A DNA stretch of 59,086 bases from Colwellia sp. C1TZA3 (GTDB taxonomy: Bacteria > Pseudomonadota > Gammaproteobacteria > Enterobacterales > Alteromonadaceae): contig NZ_VOLS01000025.1 in NCBI RefSeq assembly GCF_007954265.1, positions 1 to 59,086 on the forward strand, written 5' to 3'. The notes beneath the pieces were generated by a model, which made no database searches, was not told where the DNA came from, and saw only the letters and a program-made list of their open reading frames with translations. The translations under genes were made by a program, and so were the position numbers. Numbering within the stretch: position 1 is the first letter of the stretch; each line of letters opens with the position of its first letter. Positions 18,532 through 29,039 of the stretch are shown piece after piece.

Positions 18532-18738
18532 TACCAATTTGATTAATTAGGTGGCCTACTTTATATGCAGAGAAAACAACCCAATATAAGGCATTTATTT
18601 TAATAACTCACTGTTCAAGACAATAGGGCCTGCATTGTTTAATAAACGGCATCCATGCCGCGATAATGAGTAAATAAATAACGCCGTAGTGGCTTATTTT
18701 AACCAGGTGCAATGATCGGATAATTAGTGAGATTGGTA
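18532..18738 (+). repeat. Family II MITE-like repeat, copy A
   Basis: 207-bp element starting TACCAATTTGATTAATTAGG and ending TTAGTGAGATTGGTA, flanked by TAA on both sides (18529-18531 and 18739-18741). A second copy at 42379-42582 is about 85-90 percent identical by eye. It encodes nothing. Confidence 0.85.
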
Positions 18739-18760
18739 TAAGGTATGGGCAAGCATATTA

Positions 18761-18917
18761 TACCAGTTCCATTAAGTTTGTGATCTTGTTGTGCGCAGGA
18801 AAAATAACTCAAGGTAAGGCGCTCGATTGAGCAATAGCTGGCTATTAGGAGTGAGAGCAACACAGCATTGAGCTATTTTAACTAGTACAAGTGAGCAATA
18901 ACTTAATGGGACTGGTA
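18761..18917 (+). repeat. Family I MITE-like repeat, copy 5
   Basis: 157-bp complete copy flanked by TTA on both sides (18758-18760 and 18918-18920), 22 bases after the end of the family II copy. Confidence 0.92.
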
Positions 18918-18920
18918 TTA

Positions 18921-19257
18921 TACCCACACTTTTAACGGTTCAAGTACAGCATAGGTATTTATCTTTTTATCGTAAAGTTTGTCTTGTGTTGTTTTGTCAG
19001 TGACGCTTGTTATGTAGCGAAGCAAGAATTTTCTCAAGGTTAGCGTGATAAAATCATGGCTTGATAATGCCTGCAAATGCTCTCTGACATCAAAATTTTC
19101 AGCTATTTAGCTAAAATTTAGTATTTCGGCTATTTAAACCAGACGAACCTCTCACTTATACTCAAAGTCAGCTTAGCGATTACCTAAGACAAAAACTTTA
19201 TAACAACGAAGGGTTTATGTTAATCTATAAAAAATTAGACCAATAAAAATAATCCTG
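18921..19257. other. Upstream region of degS
   Basis: About 340 bases with no ORF. AT-rich; several TATAAT-like words but no clear promoter. Because degS is cut off from degQ by repeats and other genes, it must be transcribed from here. Confidence 0.4.
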
Positions 19258-20316
19258 TTGAAAATTATCAATGCCCTAAAGTTTTTCCTTCGTTCAGCTA
19301 GCTACGGTGTCATGTTTGCGTTGGTTTTGTTGGTATTAATACCTGAGCTGCGTGAAAAAAACATACTACCTTGGCAGTTATTTACCAGCGTCGAGAAAAC
19401 ACAAGCTCCTTTGTCTTATGCAAAAGCGGTGCGTTTGGCCGGCCCTGCTGTAGTGAATATCTACTCTGAAGAAATTCAAGTAAACCCAACTTATGGCCGC
19501 CAACCGCGCAAAGTCACCCGCTTAGGCAGTGGCGTTATTATGCATAGTCAGGGTTATATTTTAACTAATTACCATGTGGTACAAAGCGCTGATTTAACCG
19601 TAGTGGTTTTACAACGAGGACAAGAGCTTCATGCCGAACTCATTGGTTATGATGTTTTGACCGATCTTGCGGTGTTAAAAGTACAGGCGAGTAATTTACC
19701 GGTTATCCCTCAAATTAGCACCTTAATATCGCAAGTTGGTGATGTGGTATTAGCCATTGGTAATCCGCTAAATTTAGGCCAAACCGTTACTCAAGGTATT
19801 GTTAGCGCAACCGGACAAAGTGGCCTAAGCACGAGCTATTTACAATTTTTACAAATGGATGCTGCCATTAATGAAGGTAATTCTGGTGGTGCTCTAATAA
19901 ATTCTAATGGTGAGTTGGTCGGTATTAATTCAAGAAAATTTACCCAAGCGAATCCTAATCTCAATATTCAGGGCATATTTTTTGCGGTGCCTTATCAATT
20001 AGCACGCACGATCATGTTAAAAATAATTGAGCATGGTCGCGTGGTACGTGGCTGGCTTGGTGTTGAGGCTAACGATTCTGTTACCAACCTTAAAGGCTTT
20101 ATTATTGGCGCAGTAACGCCGGAAAGTCCCGCCATGAAAGCCGGATTACAATCAGGTGATGTCGTCTATCAAATTGACGATATACGATTACAAAATGCAA
20201 AACAGGGCTTAGATGTTGTCGCTGAAGCGTCGCCAGGTTCAGTATTAAACTTTATGGTTTCTCGCGATAATCAACAGTTAACATTACCTGTCACTATTGT
20301 TGAAGTACCAAAGTAA
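19258..20316 (+). CDS. degS: Envelope-stress sensor protease DegS
   Basis: Inner-membrane anchored HtrA protease that senses unfolded porin C-termini and starts cleavage of RseA, releasing sigma-E. An N-terminal membrane helix (about 15-31) precedes the protease domain with H106 (TNYHVV), D137 (LTDLAVL) and S209 (GNSGGAL), and a single PDZ domain (about 255-345). The start is a TTG at 19258; it gives an N-terminus (LKFFLRSASYG) like that of E. coli DegS, but no clear ribosome-binding site is seen. 352 residues, typical. Confidence 0.92.
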   Translation: MKIINALKFFLRSASYGVMFALVLLVLIPELREKNILPWQLFTSVEKTQAPLSYAKAVRLAGPAVVNIYSEEIQVNPTYGRQPRKVTRLGSGVIMHSQGYILTNYHVVQSADLTVVVLQRGQELHAELIGYDVLTDLAVLKVQASNLPVIPQISTLISQVGDVVLAIGNPLNLGQTVTQGIVSATGQSGLSTSYLQFLQMDAAINEGNSGGALINSNGELVGINSRKFTQANPNLNIQGIFFAVPYQLARTIMLKIIEHGRVVRGWLGVEANDSVTNLKGFIIGAVTPESPAMKAGLQSGDVVYQIDDIRLQNAKQGLDVVAEASPGSVLNFMVSRDNQQLTLPVTIVEVPK

Positions 20317-20342
20317 ACCCTGCGCGCCATTCATCAAACAAA

Positions 20343-20373
20343 TAAAAATCCCAGCCAATTAGCTGGGATTTTT
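20343..20373. terminator. Bidirectional terminator between degS and murA
   Basis: AAAAATCCCAGC, loop CAATTA, GCTGGGATTTTTA. A-run and T-run flank the stem, serving both convergent genes. Confidence 0.92.
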
Positions 20374-20399
20374 ATCACTCACTGAACAGTTAATTAAGC

Positions 20400-21674
<1,275 letters not shown>

Positions 21675-21689
21675 TTAGGTCGGTGTGAA

Positions 21690-21959
21690 TTAAAGGGGTA
21701 GGTTAAACATTTTTTCACGGCGCCAGTCAGACGTTGTGAAGGTTTTAATCGATACCGCGTGAATGACACCTTCATTAATAATTTTCGCTAAAGGTGCATA
21801 AATTGTTTGTTGTTTTTTCACTCGGCTTAAGTCACCTAAAAAGTCAGCAACGGCAATTACTTTACATTGTGAACCATCAAATGCGACATGAATTTCGTCT
21901 AATTCAACGGCATCGGTAATTAGCTTTTCTATATCTTTTACTTCCACTTTTTGCTCCAA
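21690..21959 (-). CDS. ibaG: BolA-family protein IbaG
   Basis: Small BolA-like protein that acts with monothiol glutaredoxins in iron-sulfur and acid-stress responses. The 89-residue sequence has the BolA core (HVAFDGSQCKVIAVADF, then APLAKIINEGVIHAVSIKTF), with the conserved C-terminal His used with glutaredoxin in this family. It lies between mlaB and murA, which separates IbaG (YrbA) from BolA itself. Confidence 0.93.
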   Translation of the reverse strand: MEQKVEVKDIEKLITDAVELDEIHVAFDGSQCKVIAVADFLGDLSRVKKQQTIYAPLAKIINEGVIHAVSIKTFTTSDWRREKMFNLPL

Positions 21960-21971
21960 ATAGCGTGTAGA

Positions 21972-22268
21972 TTAAGGGGTTTCTATCGGCAGTAATGTAT
22001 CAACTGCACTTAACTTTGCCAACTGTAATAAATCTTCGGGTAAATTAACCAAACTGATATGACAAGCTTTACTGGCCGCTAGTTCAATTAATAATAAAAG
22101 CCATGCCAAGCCTGCGGTGTCAATTTGACTCACCTTGGCCAAATCAATAATGATTCGTTCATTATTAACTAATTTACGGTATTTTTTATCAAATACAGGC
22201 GTTATTGTAGCACGGGTTAACGCACCACTAAAAATCGCTGTTTGCTCTGCTTGTTGGACTTCTATCAT
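21972..22268 (-). CDS. mlaB: STAS-domain protein MlaB
   Basis: Cytoplasmic STAS protein that binds the MlaF ATPase and stabilises the MlaFEDB complex for phospholipid transport. 98 residues; the STAS pattern IIIDLAKVSQIDTAGLAWLLLL contains the D-T-A-G turn expected for the domain. It follows mlaC by 62 bases and precedes ibaG by 12 bases. Confidence 0.9.
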   Translation of the reverse strand: MIEVQQAEQTAIFSGALTRATITPVFDKKYRKLVNNERIIIDLAKVSQIDTAGLAWLLLLIELAASKACHISLVNLPEDLLQLAKLSAVDTLLPIETP

Positions 22269-22330
22269 TTTAATCTACTAACAACCTTATAATACGCTAT
22301 TTTATTGCTATGCTTTGCAAAAGTTAAGTT

Positions 22331-22975
22331 TTACGACTTAAAAACAATGCTCCTTGCACTTTTTTCTTTCAGCATTTCGGTGACATGCGTTAAGCCTTTT
22401 TGACGGATCAGACTACTTAACTCCGCTTGTTTGCTGTCAAGTAAGCTGACACCTTCGGCTACCATATCATAAGCTTTCCAGTCGCCGGTTTTTTTATGTT
22501 TACGTACCCGGAAAGAGATATTAATTGGACCACGACCTGGCTCTATCACACGCGTATCGACAGACACTACACGATTTTTAGCAAAGTCTTCTGCCGGTGC
22601 AAATTCGACCTCTTGGTTATTGTATAGGGTAAAAACCTGCGCATAAGCGGTAATAAGGTACTCTCGAAATGCCGGTACAAACTCAGCTCGGTCCGCTTTA
22701 TTAGTTTTTTTGAAGTTGCTACCAATAACTTTATAAGCGGCATATTGATAATTTATATACGGCATTAATTCTTCGCGAACGATGGTTTTCAATAAATTAG
22801 GCTCGGCACGTATCGCCAGTTGTTCGTTAGCAAAACGCTTAAAAGTGATCTCAGCAACCGTTTTAATCATTTTATAAGGGTCTTTTTTATCAACATTTCC
22901 TGTGGCGCTGACCGATATCGACAAAGCTAAAAGTGCTAAACAAAAAAAGCATTTTTTCATCATATTATTCATCAT
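22331..22975 (-). CDS. mlaC: Periplasmic phospholipid-binding protein MlaC
   Basis: Shuttles phospholipid between the outer-membrane MlaA complex and inner-membrane MlaFEDB. A signal peptide (about 1-24, ending VSA-TGN) is followed by the Ttg2D/MlaC fold (214 residues), including the family pattern NFKKTNKADRAEFVPAFREY. Its ATG shares a base with the mlaD stop (TAATG), so the two are coupled. Another ATG four codons downstream could also be used. Confidence 0.94.
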   Translation of the reverse strand: MMNNMMKKCFFCLALLALSISVSATGNVDKKDPYKMIKTVAEITFKRFANEQLAIRAEPNLLKTIVREELMPYINYQYAAYKVIGSNFKKTNKADRAEFVPAFREYLITAYAQVFTLYNNQEVEFAPAEDFAKNRVVSVDTRVIEPGRGPINISFRVRKHKKTGDWKAYDMVAEGVSLLDSKQAELSSLIRQKGLTHVTEMLKEKSARSIVFKS

Positions 22976-23445
22976 TAATCACCACTGCCCTGGCTGAATA
23001 AAAATTGACCGATCAGTTCTTCTAATATCAATGCCGGCTTGGTATCTTCAATATAATCACCGGGTTGCAATATCTCAACTGAACTATGAATAAAGCCAGG
23101 TAACAAACCAATGTACTGTTCACCTAATAAACCTGCCGTTAAGATTGACACTGAAGTTGCTTCTGAGAAATTCTTATACTGGGCAAAAATTTCTAAAGTC
23201 ACTAGCGGCGTATAATCTTCACTATCTAATGAAATGGCACTAACGCGACCCACTACCACACCACCAACTTTTATTGGCGAGCGAACTTTTAAGCCGCCAA
23301 TGTTGTCAAATTTTGCATATAACTGATAAGTGTTGCCATTACCTGTAATACCGCTGTCAGCTACTTTTAGTGCTAGCATTAACAATGCCGCAATACCAAT
23401 TGCAGCAAATAGTCCAACCAATAATTCTATTTTTTTCGACACCAT
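22975..23445 (-). CDS. mlaD: Mla MCE-domain protein MlaD
   Basis: Inner-membrane-anchored MCE protein that forms a hexameric ring and passes phospholipid between MlaC and MlaFE. One N-terminal membrane helix (about 8-26) precedes the MCE domain (about 35-115) with FDNIGGLKVRSPIKVGGVVVG. The start at 23445 (MVSKKIELLVG) follows GGTGGAAG and fits the family better than the ATG six codons upstream at 23463. Confidence 0.94.
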   Translation of the reverse strand: MVSKKIELLVGLFAAIGIAALLMLALKVADSGITGNGNTYQLYAKFDNIGGLKVRSPIKVGGVVVGRVSAISLDSEDYTPLVTLEIFAQYKNFSEATSVSILTAGLLGEQYIGLLPGFIHSSVEILQPGDYIEDTKPALILEELIGQFLFSQGSGD

Positions 23446-23505
23446 GTCTTCCACCAAATTCAAATAATATTTAACTAAATAACCGCTATAACCTTTTTAC
23501 CAAGA

Positions 23506-24282
23506 TTAACTTGTAAACATAATCGCGGTTAAGACAAAATCTAATCCTAAAACAAGCAGCGACGATTGCACTACGGTTGAAGTTGTTGCTCGGCTGATAC
23601 CTTCAGAGGTTGGCTCACAAGCATAACCTTTATAAACCGCAATCCAAGTCACTACAAAAGCAAAGACTAAACTTTTGATAATGCCATTTAAAATGTCTTT
23701 TTCAAATGAAACTTGCGACTGCATTACCGACCAAAAAGTACCACTATCAACACCTAACCAATCAACACCAACCAAATGTGCCCCTAAAATACCCACTGCA
23801 GAAAATATGGCCGCTAACAGTGGCAAACTGATAAAACCAGCCCAAAAGCGCGGTGCAATGATACGACGCAAAGGGTCTACCGCCATCATTTCAAGACTAG
23901 AGAGTTGCTCTGTTGCTTTCATTAAACCTATTTCAGCGGTCAGCGCAGAGCCTGCTCGACCAGCAAACAGTAAGGCAGCAACCACTGGGCCTAATTCACG
24001 TAATAACGACAAGGCTACCATAGGTCCTAAGCTAGCTTCAGCGCCAAAATCAACCAGAATAGTATAGCCCTGTAAAGCCAGTACCATGCCGATAAACAAA
24101 CCCGAAACAACAATAATAACTAAAGATAATACGCCAACTGAATACAATTGGTTCAACAGCAAAGGAAAACCTTTGCGTGGGTTTGGTATATGACAGAGTG
24201 CGGATGCTAGCATCAACAAAGCTCTACCTAAGCCTGATATTTGTTCGATAATGCTACGACCCAAAATTTGCAGCTGATTCAC
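23506..24282 (-). CDS. mlaE: Mla ABC-type permease MlaE
   Basis: Permease of the phospholipid ABC transporter, 258 residues with about five or six membrane helices. The family segment [20 protein letters not shown] and the EFxxxxR-like cytoplasmic coupling region ([38 protein letters not shown]) are clear. It overlaps mlaF by ATGA and precedes mlaD by 60 bases. Confidence 0.95.
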   Translation of the reverse strand: MNQLQILGRSIIEQISGLGRALLMLASALCHIPNPRKGFPLLLNQLYSVGVLSLVIIVVSGLFIGMVLALQGYTILVDFGAEASLGPMVALSLLRELGPVVAALLFAGRAGSALTAEIGLMKATEQLSSLEMMAVDPLRRIIAPRFWAGFISLPLLAAIFSAVGILGAHLVGVDWLGVDSGTFWSVMQSQVSFEKDILNGIIKSLVFAFVVTWIAVYKGYACEPTSEGISRATTSTVVQSSLLVLGLDFVLTAIMFTS

Positions 24283-25088
24283 TTCTCGACACCTCGACCA
24301 ATTAATTCTTCACTATATGACGCCGCAGGATAATGAAATGGCACTGGGCCATCGGCTTCACCTTTAACAAATTGCTGAACTAACGGTGACGTATGCGCGT
24401 AAATTTCTTCCGGCGTACCTTGACCAATAATTTTTTGCTCGGCAATAATATAAATATAATCAGCAATGCTCATCGCTTCTGGCACATCATGAGAAACCAC
24501 CACAGAGGTTAATCCCAAAGCATCACCTAGTTGATGAATGAGCCGGACAATCACGCCCATAGAAATAGGGTCTTGGCCAGCAAAGGGCTCATCGTAAAGA
24601 ATGAGTTCAGGGTCAAGCGCAATTGAGCGAGCTAATGCTGCTCGACGCGCCATACCACCAGAGAGCTCACTTGGGCGTAAATTTCTTGCACCCCGTAAAC
24701 CCACCGCTTCTAATTTCATTAGCACCATTTTTTCAATAATGTCTTCTGATAACTGGGTATGCTCGCGTATAGGAAAGGCAATATTGTCGTAAACACTCAT
24801 ATCAGTAAACAACGCACCACTTTGAAATAGCATACTCATACGTTTACGTATTTCATATAAAGCACTACGAGACAGTTTAGGAATGTCGTGGCCATCGAAA
24901 AGGATCTGCCCAGACTCTGGTTTAATTTGACCACCAATTAGACGCAATAACGTTGTTTTACCAATACCACTTGGGCCCATTATTGCAGTAACTTTACCTT
25001 TAGGAATAGACAAACTGATGCCATCATAAATAACACGTTCGTTACGCTTAAAGGTCATGTTTTTGATATCAACTAAAATTTCAGACAT
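24279..25088 (-). CDS. mlaF: Mla ABC-type ATPase MlaF
   Basis: ATPase that drives MlaFEDB. Walker A is GPSGIGKTT, the signature is LSGGMARR, Walker B is [13 protein letters not shown], and SHDVPEA provides the switch His. The start at 25088 ([13 protein letters not shown]) is chosen because it gives the family N-terminus and 269 residues; the frame extends another 50 codons upstream to 25238 with a hydrophobic stretch that does not belong to the family. First gene of the mla operon. Confidence 0.94.
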   Translation of the reverse strand: MSEILVDIKNMTFKRNERVIYDGISLSIPKGKVTAIMGPSGIGKTTLLRLIGGQIKPESGQILFDGHDIPKLSRSALYEIRKRMSMLFQSGALFTDMSVYDNIAFPIREHTQLSEDIIEKMVLMKLEAVGLRGARNLRPSELSGGMARRAALARSIALDPELILYDEPFAGQDPISMGVIVRLIHQLGDALGLTSVVVSHDVPEAMSIADYIYIIAEQKIIGQGTPEEIYAHTSPLVQQFVKGEADGPVPFHYPAASYSEELIGRGVEK

Positions 25089-25454
25089 ATCGCTTGGAAT
25101 AACATCACTGTTAATTATTGTTTTATGTAGCAGAATTCTACCGCAGCGCAACACCTCAGTCATTACAAATTCACAACTATTTAGCGTTAAAAGAGTAACC
25201 AAAAGTATATAAATGTAACGCAAGTGTAAAATTAGCATTATGCATAAGCCTTTTTCTTGGCTTAGTTATTTTATTGTGAATCCACGTGCCAATAATATCA
25301 GAAAAAGTTTATAATGCTTCTCGCTCAGGTTATGTTAGAAAAATGAATATTAATTAATTGTCATCGTTTACTATCAGTGGTTTATAATTCCTCTTTATCT
25401 TTCATCAATTAGCACAAACATTATTTATTTGCCTTAGCCAAACAGGAGTTTTGA
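25089..25454. other. Divergent region between mlaF and the yrbG operon
   Basis: About 365 bases between two divergent operons. A candidate plus-strand promoter has TATAAT at 25310-25315 with GTGCCA 18 bases upstream, leaving a leader of about 135 bases before yrbG. No minus-strand promoter is obvious for mlaF. Confidence 0.4.
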
Positions 25455-26435
25455 ATGTTGACCCAAATTTTGATCTTATTACTTTCACTAATCACCTTAG
25501 TGTGGAGTGCAGACAAATTTGTATTTGGTGCCTCAGCATTAGCAAAAAATCTGGGTGTTTCTCCGATGATAATTGGCTTAACCATTGTTGCCATCGGCTC
25601 TTCAGCACCTGAAATTATGATAGCGGTCACCGCTTCTTTACAAGGTAATGTCAATACTGCCGTCGGTAATGCTATTGGCTCAAATATTACCAACATTGCA
25701 TTAGTCTTAGGCTTAACCGCACTATTTCATCCTTTATCGGTTTCCTCAACGACCATCAAACGTGAAATCCCTCTTATGCTCATCATCACGGCTATCGCTA
25801 CTTATATGTTAGCCGACAGTAACTTTAGTTTTAATGAAGGTTTGATGCTGATTGTCAGCTTTGTACTTTATCTCGCTACCTTGCTTGTCGTCACGTTAAG
25901 GCGTGCAAAAAAAAAATCTATCAACGATAAAATGGTTTTAGCAGCAGAACAAGCAGTGCCTGATGGGATCAGCACTAAACACTCGGTGATCTGGTTAGTT
26001 GTCGGTATAATATTACTGCCACTCAGTGCTAGCTTTCTGGTCGATTCATCGATATTTATTGCTAAAGCTTTTGGTATTAGTGATTTGGTCATCGGCTTAA
26101 CAGTTATTGCTATTGGCACTAGCCTGCCTGAGTTAGCCGCTAGTATTATGAGTATCATCAAAAAAGAAGATGATTTAGCGCTTGGTAATATTATTGGCTC
26201 CAATATCTTTAATATACTTGCTGTTTTATCATTAGCTGGCTTAATTGCCCCCGGTGATATCGATCATGCCGCCGCGGTGCGTGACGCGCCATTTATGCTG
26301 GCAACAACCTTCTTATTATTCGTCCTTTGTTTTGGTCGAGGTGGAAAGTTTCGCATCACACGAGCGAAAGGGTTACTATTATTAGCTGTATTTATTGGCT
26401 ATCAAATATTACTTTTTAGTCAAATTAACACGTAA
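25455..26435 (+). CDS. yrbG: Calcium/sodium antiporter-family protein YrbG
   Basis: Membrane exchanger of the CaCA superfamily with ten membrane helices. Two inverted alpha-repeats are clear: GLTIVAIGSSAPEIMIA followed by GNAIGSNITNIALV, and GLTVIAIGTSLPELAAS followed by GNIIGSNIFNILAV. 326 residues. GGAG lies about 7 bases before the ATG. First gene of the run to ptsO; in E. coli yrbG likewise precedes kdsD. The ion transported is not proven for the E. coli protein. Confidence 0.93.
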   Translation: MLTQILILLLSLITLVWSADKFVFGASALAKNLGVSPMIIGLTIVAIGSSAPEIMIAVTASLQGNVNTAVGNAIGSNITNIALVLGLTALFHPLSVSSTTIKREIPLMLIITAIATYMLADSNFSFNEGLMLIVSFVLYLATLLVVTLRRAKKKSINDKMVLAAEQAVPDGISTKHSVIWLVVGIILLPLSASFLVDSSIFIAKAFGISDLVIGLTVIAIGTSLPELAASIMSIIKKEDDLALGNIIGSNIFNILAVLSLAGLIAPGDIDHAAAVRDAPFMLATTFLLFVLCFGRGGKFRITRAKGLLLLAVFIGYQILLFSQINT

Positions 26436-26451
26436 CAAATGGTTTGTAGCA

Positions 26452-27417
26452 ATGAAAAACTTTAAACAATTAGCACTAAATGTCATCAACATTGAACAGC
26501 AAGCTATCGCACAATTGTCACAATTTATTGACGACGACTTTGCTCAAGCCTGCGAATTAATGTTTAATTGTCGGGGCCGTGTTATCGTAATCGGTATGGG
26601 GAAGTCAGGGCATATTGGTGGCAAAATTGCCGCTACCTTAGCAAGTACCGGCACACCGGCATTTTTTGTTCACCCAGGTGAAGCAAGCCACGGCGATCTC
26701 GGCATGGTGACTGCAGCTGATGTGGTACTGACCATTTCTAATTCTGGCGAAACCGGCGAAGTATTAGCTATTATTCCAGTCCTAAAGCGTATCGGGACAA
26801 AACTTATCGCTATGACAGGCAACCCTGGGTCTACGCTCGCTAAGCTTGCCGATAGCCATGTTTGTGTAAAAGTGTCACAAGAAGCTTGCCCTTTAGGGTT
26901 AGCGCCAACCTCTAGCACCACAGCAACCTTAGTTATGGGCGATGCCCTAGCGGTTGCTCTATTGAATGCGCGTGGTTTTACCGCAGATGATTTTGCCTTG
27001 TCTCACCCTGGTGGTAGCTTAGGTAAAAGGCTATTATTACGCTTGACAGATATCATGCACAAAGACGATCGCCTACCAAGGGTAAGTCATAACGCTAAAA
27101 TAAAAGATGCCTTAGTTGAAATGTCACTTAAAGGCTTAGGTATGACCGCTGTTGTTGACGCAAATAATAGTTTAATAGGCCTGTTTACCGATGGTGATTT
27201 ACGGCGTATTTTAGACGAAGAAATTAATATTCACCAAGACAGTATTACTAGCGTAATGACTAAAAACCCTTTGGTGGCTCAGCAAGATATGTTGGCGGCT
27301 GAAGCACTAAAAATCATGGAAGACAAAAAAATTAATGGCTTAATTATTGTTGACGAGAATAACCAACCCATTGGTGCTATGAACATGCATGACTTATTAA
27401 AATCTGGAGTGTTATAA
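26452..27417 (+). CDS. kdsD: Arabinose-5-phosphate isomerase
   Basis: Converts ribulose 5-phosphate to arabinose 5-phosphate, the first step to Kdo for lipopolysaccharide. An N-terminal SIS domain (GMGKSGHIGGKIAATLASTG, SNSGETGE) is followed by two CBS domains (about 205-320). The start at 26452 (MKNFKQLALN) gives 321 residues; the frame opens upstream into yrbG but the extension is not family sequence. It is 16 bases after yrbG. Confidence 0.95.
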   Translation: MKNFKQLALNVINIEQQAIAQLSQFIDDDFAQACELMFNCRGRVIVIGMGKSGHIGGKIAATLASTGTPAFFVHPGEASHGDLGMVTAADVVLTISNSGETGEVLAIIPVLKRIGTKLIAMTGNPGSTLAKLADSHVCVKVSQEACPLGLAPTSSTTATLVMGDALAVALLNARGFTADDFALSHPGGSLGKRLLLRLTDIMHKDDRLPRVSHNAKIKDALVEMSLKGLGMTAVVDANNSLIGLFTDGDLRRILDEEINIHQDSITSVMTKNPLVAQQDMLAAEALKIMEDKKINGLIIVDENNQPIGAMNMHDLLKSGVL

Positions 27418-27419
27418 AG

Positions 27420-27965
27420 TTGAACAGTTTATACGGAAAAGTAGCGCTAGATGTTTGGCAAAAAGCGCAAAACATTAAACTCTTTGTTTGTGATATAGAC
27501 GGCGTTTTCTCAGATGGTCGTATTTATTTAGGCAATAATGGTGAAGAATTAAAAGCCTTTCATACCAAAGATGGTTATGGCGTTAAAGCTTTAGGTGCAA
27601 GCGGCGTTGATGTAGCGGTGATCACTGGCAGAAAATCTACTATCGTGCAAACCCGTATGACAGCATTAAATGTTAAGCACATAGTTCAAGGCGAAGAAAA
27701 TAAGCTGCCCGCATTAAAAGCCATGATCGCTTCATTAAAGTTAACAGCTGACCAAGTGGCTTACATTGGCGATGATATGCCAGATTTCGACTGCCTTCAC
27801 TATGTCGGTTTGAGTATTGCGGTTAATGACGCGCACCCTGCAATATTAAAGCTGTGTGACTATATAACTTATACGCGTGGTGGTTTTGGCGCTGTGCGCG
27901 AAACTTGCGATCTTATTATGCAGAGCCAAAACACCTTAGCTGATGCTACGGGCGCTAGCCTATGA
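27420..27965 (+). CDS. kdsC: 3-deoxy-D-manno-octulosonate 8-phosphate phosphatase
   Basis: HAD-type phosphatase that releases Kdo from Kdo-8-phosphate. The catalytic motif CDIDGVFSDG holds the nucleophile and acid/base Asp; ITGRKS and YIGDDMPDFDCL complete the HAD motifs. TTG start 2 bases after the kdsD stop; 181 residues, typical of the short tetrameric type. Its stop overlaps the lptC start (ATGA). Confidence 0.95.
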   Translation: MNSLYGKVALDVWQKAQNIKLFVCDIDGVFSDGRIYLGNNGEELKAFHTKDGYGVKALGASGVDVAVITGRKSTIVQTRMTALNVKHIVQGEENKLPALKAMIASLKLTADQVAYIGDDMPDFDCLHYVGLSIAVNDAHPAILKLCDYITYTRGGFGAVRETCDLIMQSQNTLADATGASL

Positions 27966-28528
27966 ATCGCATATACTTAGTCAGTATAAGCTTATTTTTA
28001 TTGGCTTTAACTACCTATGGCTTACTTGAATGGTATGGCGCAAAAGAAGAAACCAGCAATATTCTCGATACCGCTAATAACCCTGAATTTATTGCTGAAA
28101 ACCTTAACAGTGATGTCTATAAAGCCTCTGGGGCATTATCTTATAATGTTGAAGCAAAACGCATGGAACATTATGCTGAATTAGGGGTCACACACTTCGA
28201 TTACCCACGCTATACCTTATACCCAAGGAACAACAAACCTACTTGGCAAATAACAGCTAATGAAGGCACCTTGTATAACAACAATCGTGTGAAATTAGCA
28301 AATCGCGTACGTTTAATCGCCACTGATAAAGAAAGTTTGATACAAGAAGTGCATGGGAAAAATTTAGAAATGGACTTAAAAACTAATATTATCAGCTCAG
28401 AGCAAACTATCTTAATATTAGGTAAAGGATTTACTATGTATGGCTCAGGATTAATTGTAGACTTAAACACAACACAGATGACGTTGACCGAACATGTACA
28501 AACTATTTATAAAAAAATTAAAAAATAA
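27962..28528 (+). CDS. lptC: LPS export protein LptC
   Basis: Bitopic inner-membrane protein that receives lipopolysaccharide from LptB2FG and passes it to LptA. One N-terminal membrane helix (about 4-24) and a beta-jellyroll periplasmic domain of 160 residues (YNVEAKRMEHY, then TLYPRNNKPTWQITANEG). 188 residues. It overlaps kdsC at its start and lptA by 35 bases at its end, so translation of the three is tightly linked. Confidence 0.93.
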   Translation: MNRIYLVSISLFLLALTTYGLLEWYGAKEETSNILDTANNPEFIAENLNSDVYKASGALSYNVEAKRMEHYAELGVTHFDYPRYTLYPRNNKPTWQITANEGTLYNNNRVKLANRVRLIATDKESLIQEVHGKNLEMDLKTNIISSEQTILILGKGFTMYGSGLIVDLNTTQMTLTEHVQTIYKKIKK

Positions 28529-29039
28529 CTTATTGTGCCTCACCACATTAGCATTATTAGTGCCTGTCGCAAGTGCAGAAAAATTTGACGTAGAACAAGA
28601 GATTAAAATATCTTCTTCACGCCAAGCTGCCGATCTGAAAAATAAAATATTCAGTTATATTGATAATGTCATTATTTCTCAAGGCACACTAACAATACAT
28701 GCTGAATTAGTACAGGTGATCACCCAAGAAAAAAGTGACAGCAAAATTTATATTGCCAAAGGCTCACCGGCGACCTTTGAACAAACGCTTCAAGATGGCA
28801 GCCCAATCAATTTACAAGCCAATGAAATCCGTTATGAACCTAGTATGAATACCGTGGTTATTTCCGGCAATGCCTTACTTAGCCAAGAAGGCAGTAAAGT
28901 CAGTGGCAGCAAAATCACCTATAATTTTGCCACTGAATATGTCAATGCCGAAAGCCTAGAAAATGCTAAAGTTGAAACGGTATTACAGCCAAAGAACAAA
29001 AATGAATTACCTATAAAATCAAAGGATAAGCAAGAGTAA
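28494..29039 (+). CDS. lptA: LPS transport periplasmic protein LptA
   Basis: Forms the periplasmic bridge for lipopolysaccharide. A signal peptide (about 1-28, ending VASA-EKFD) is followed by the OstA-like jellyroll (about 35-155). The ATG lies inside the end of lptC; no later ATG would leave a signal peptide. 181 residues. The C-terminal tail after about 160 is Lys/Asn/Glu-rich. It ends directly at the lptB start (TAA, then ATG). Confidence 0.93.
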   Translation: MYKLFIKKLKNNLLCLTTLALLVPVASAEKFDVEQEIKISSSRQAADLKNKIFSYIDNVIISQGTLTIHAELVQVITQEKSDSKIYIAKGSPATFEQTLQDGSPINLQANEIRYEPSMNTVVISGNALLSQEGSKVSGSKITYNFATEYVNAESLENAKVETVLQPKNKNELPIKSKDKQE

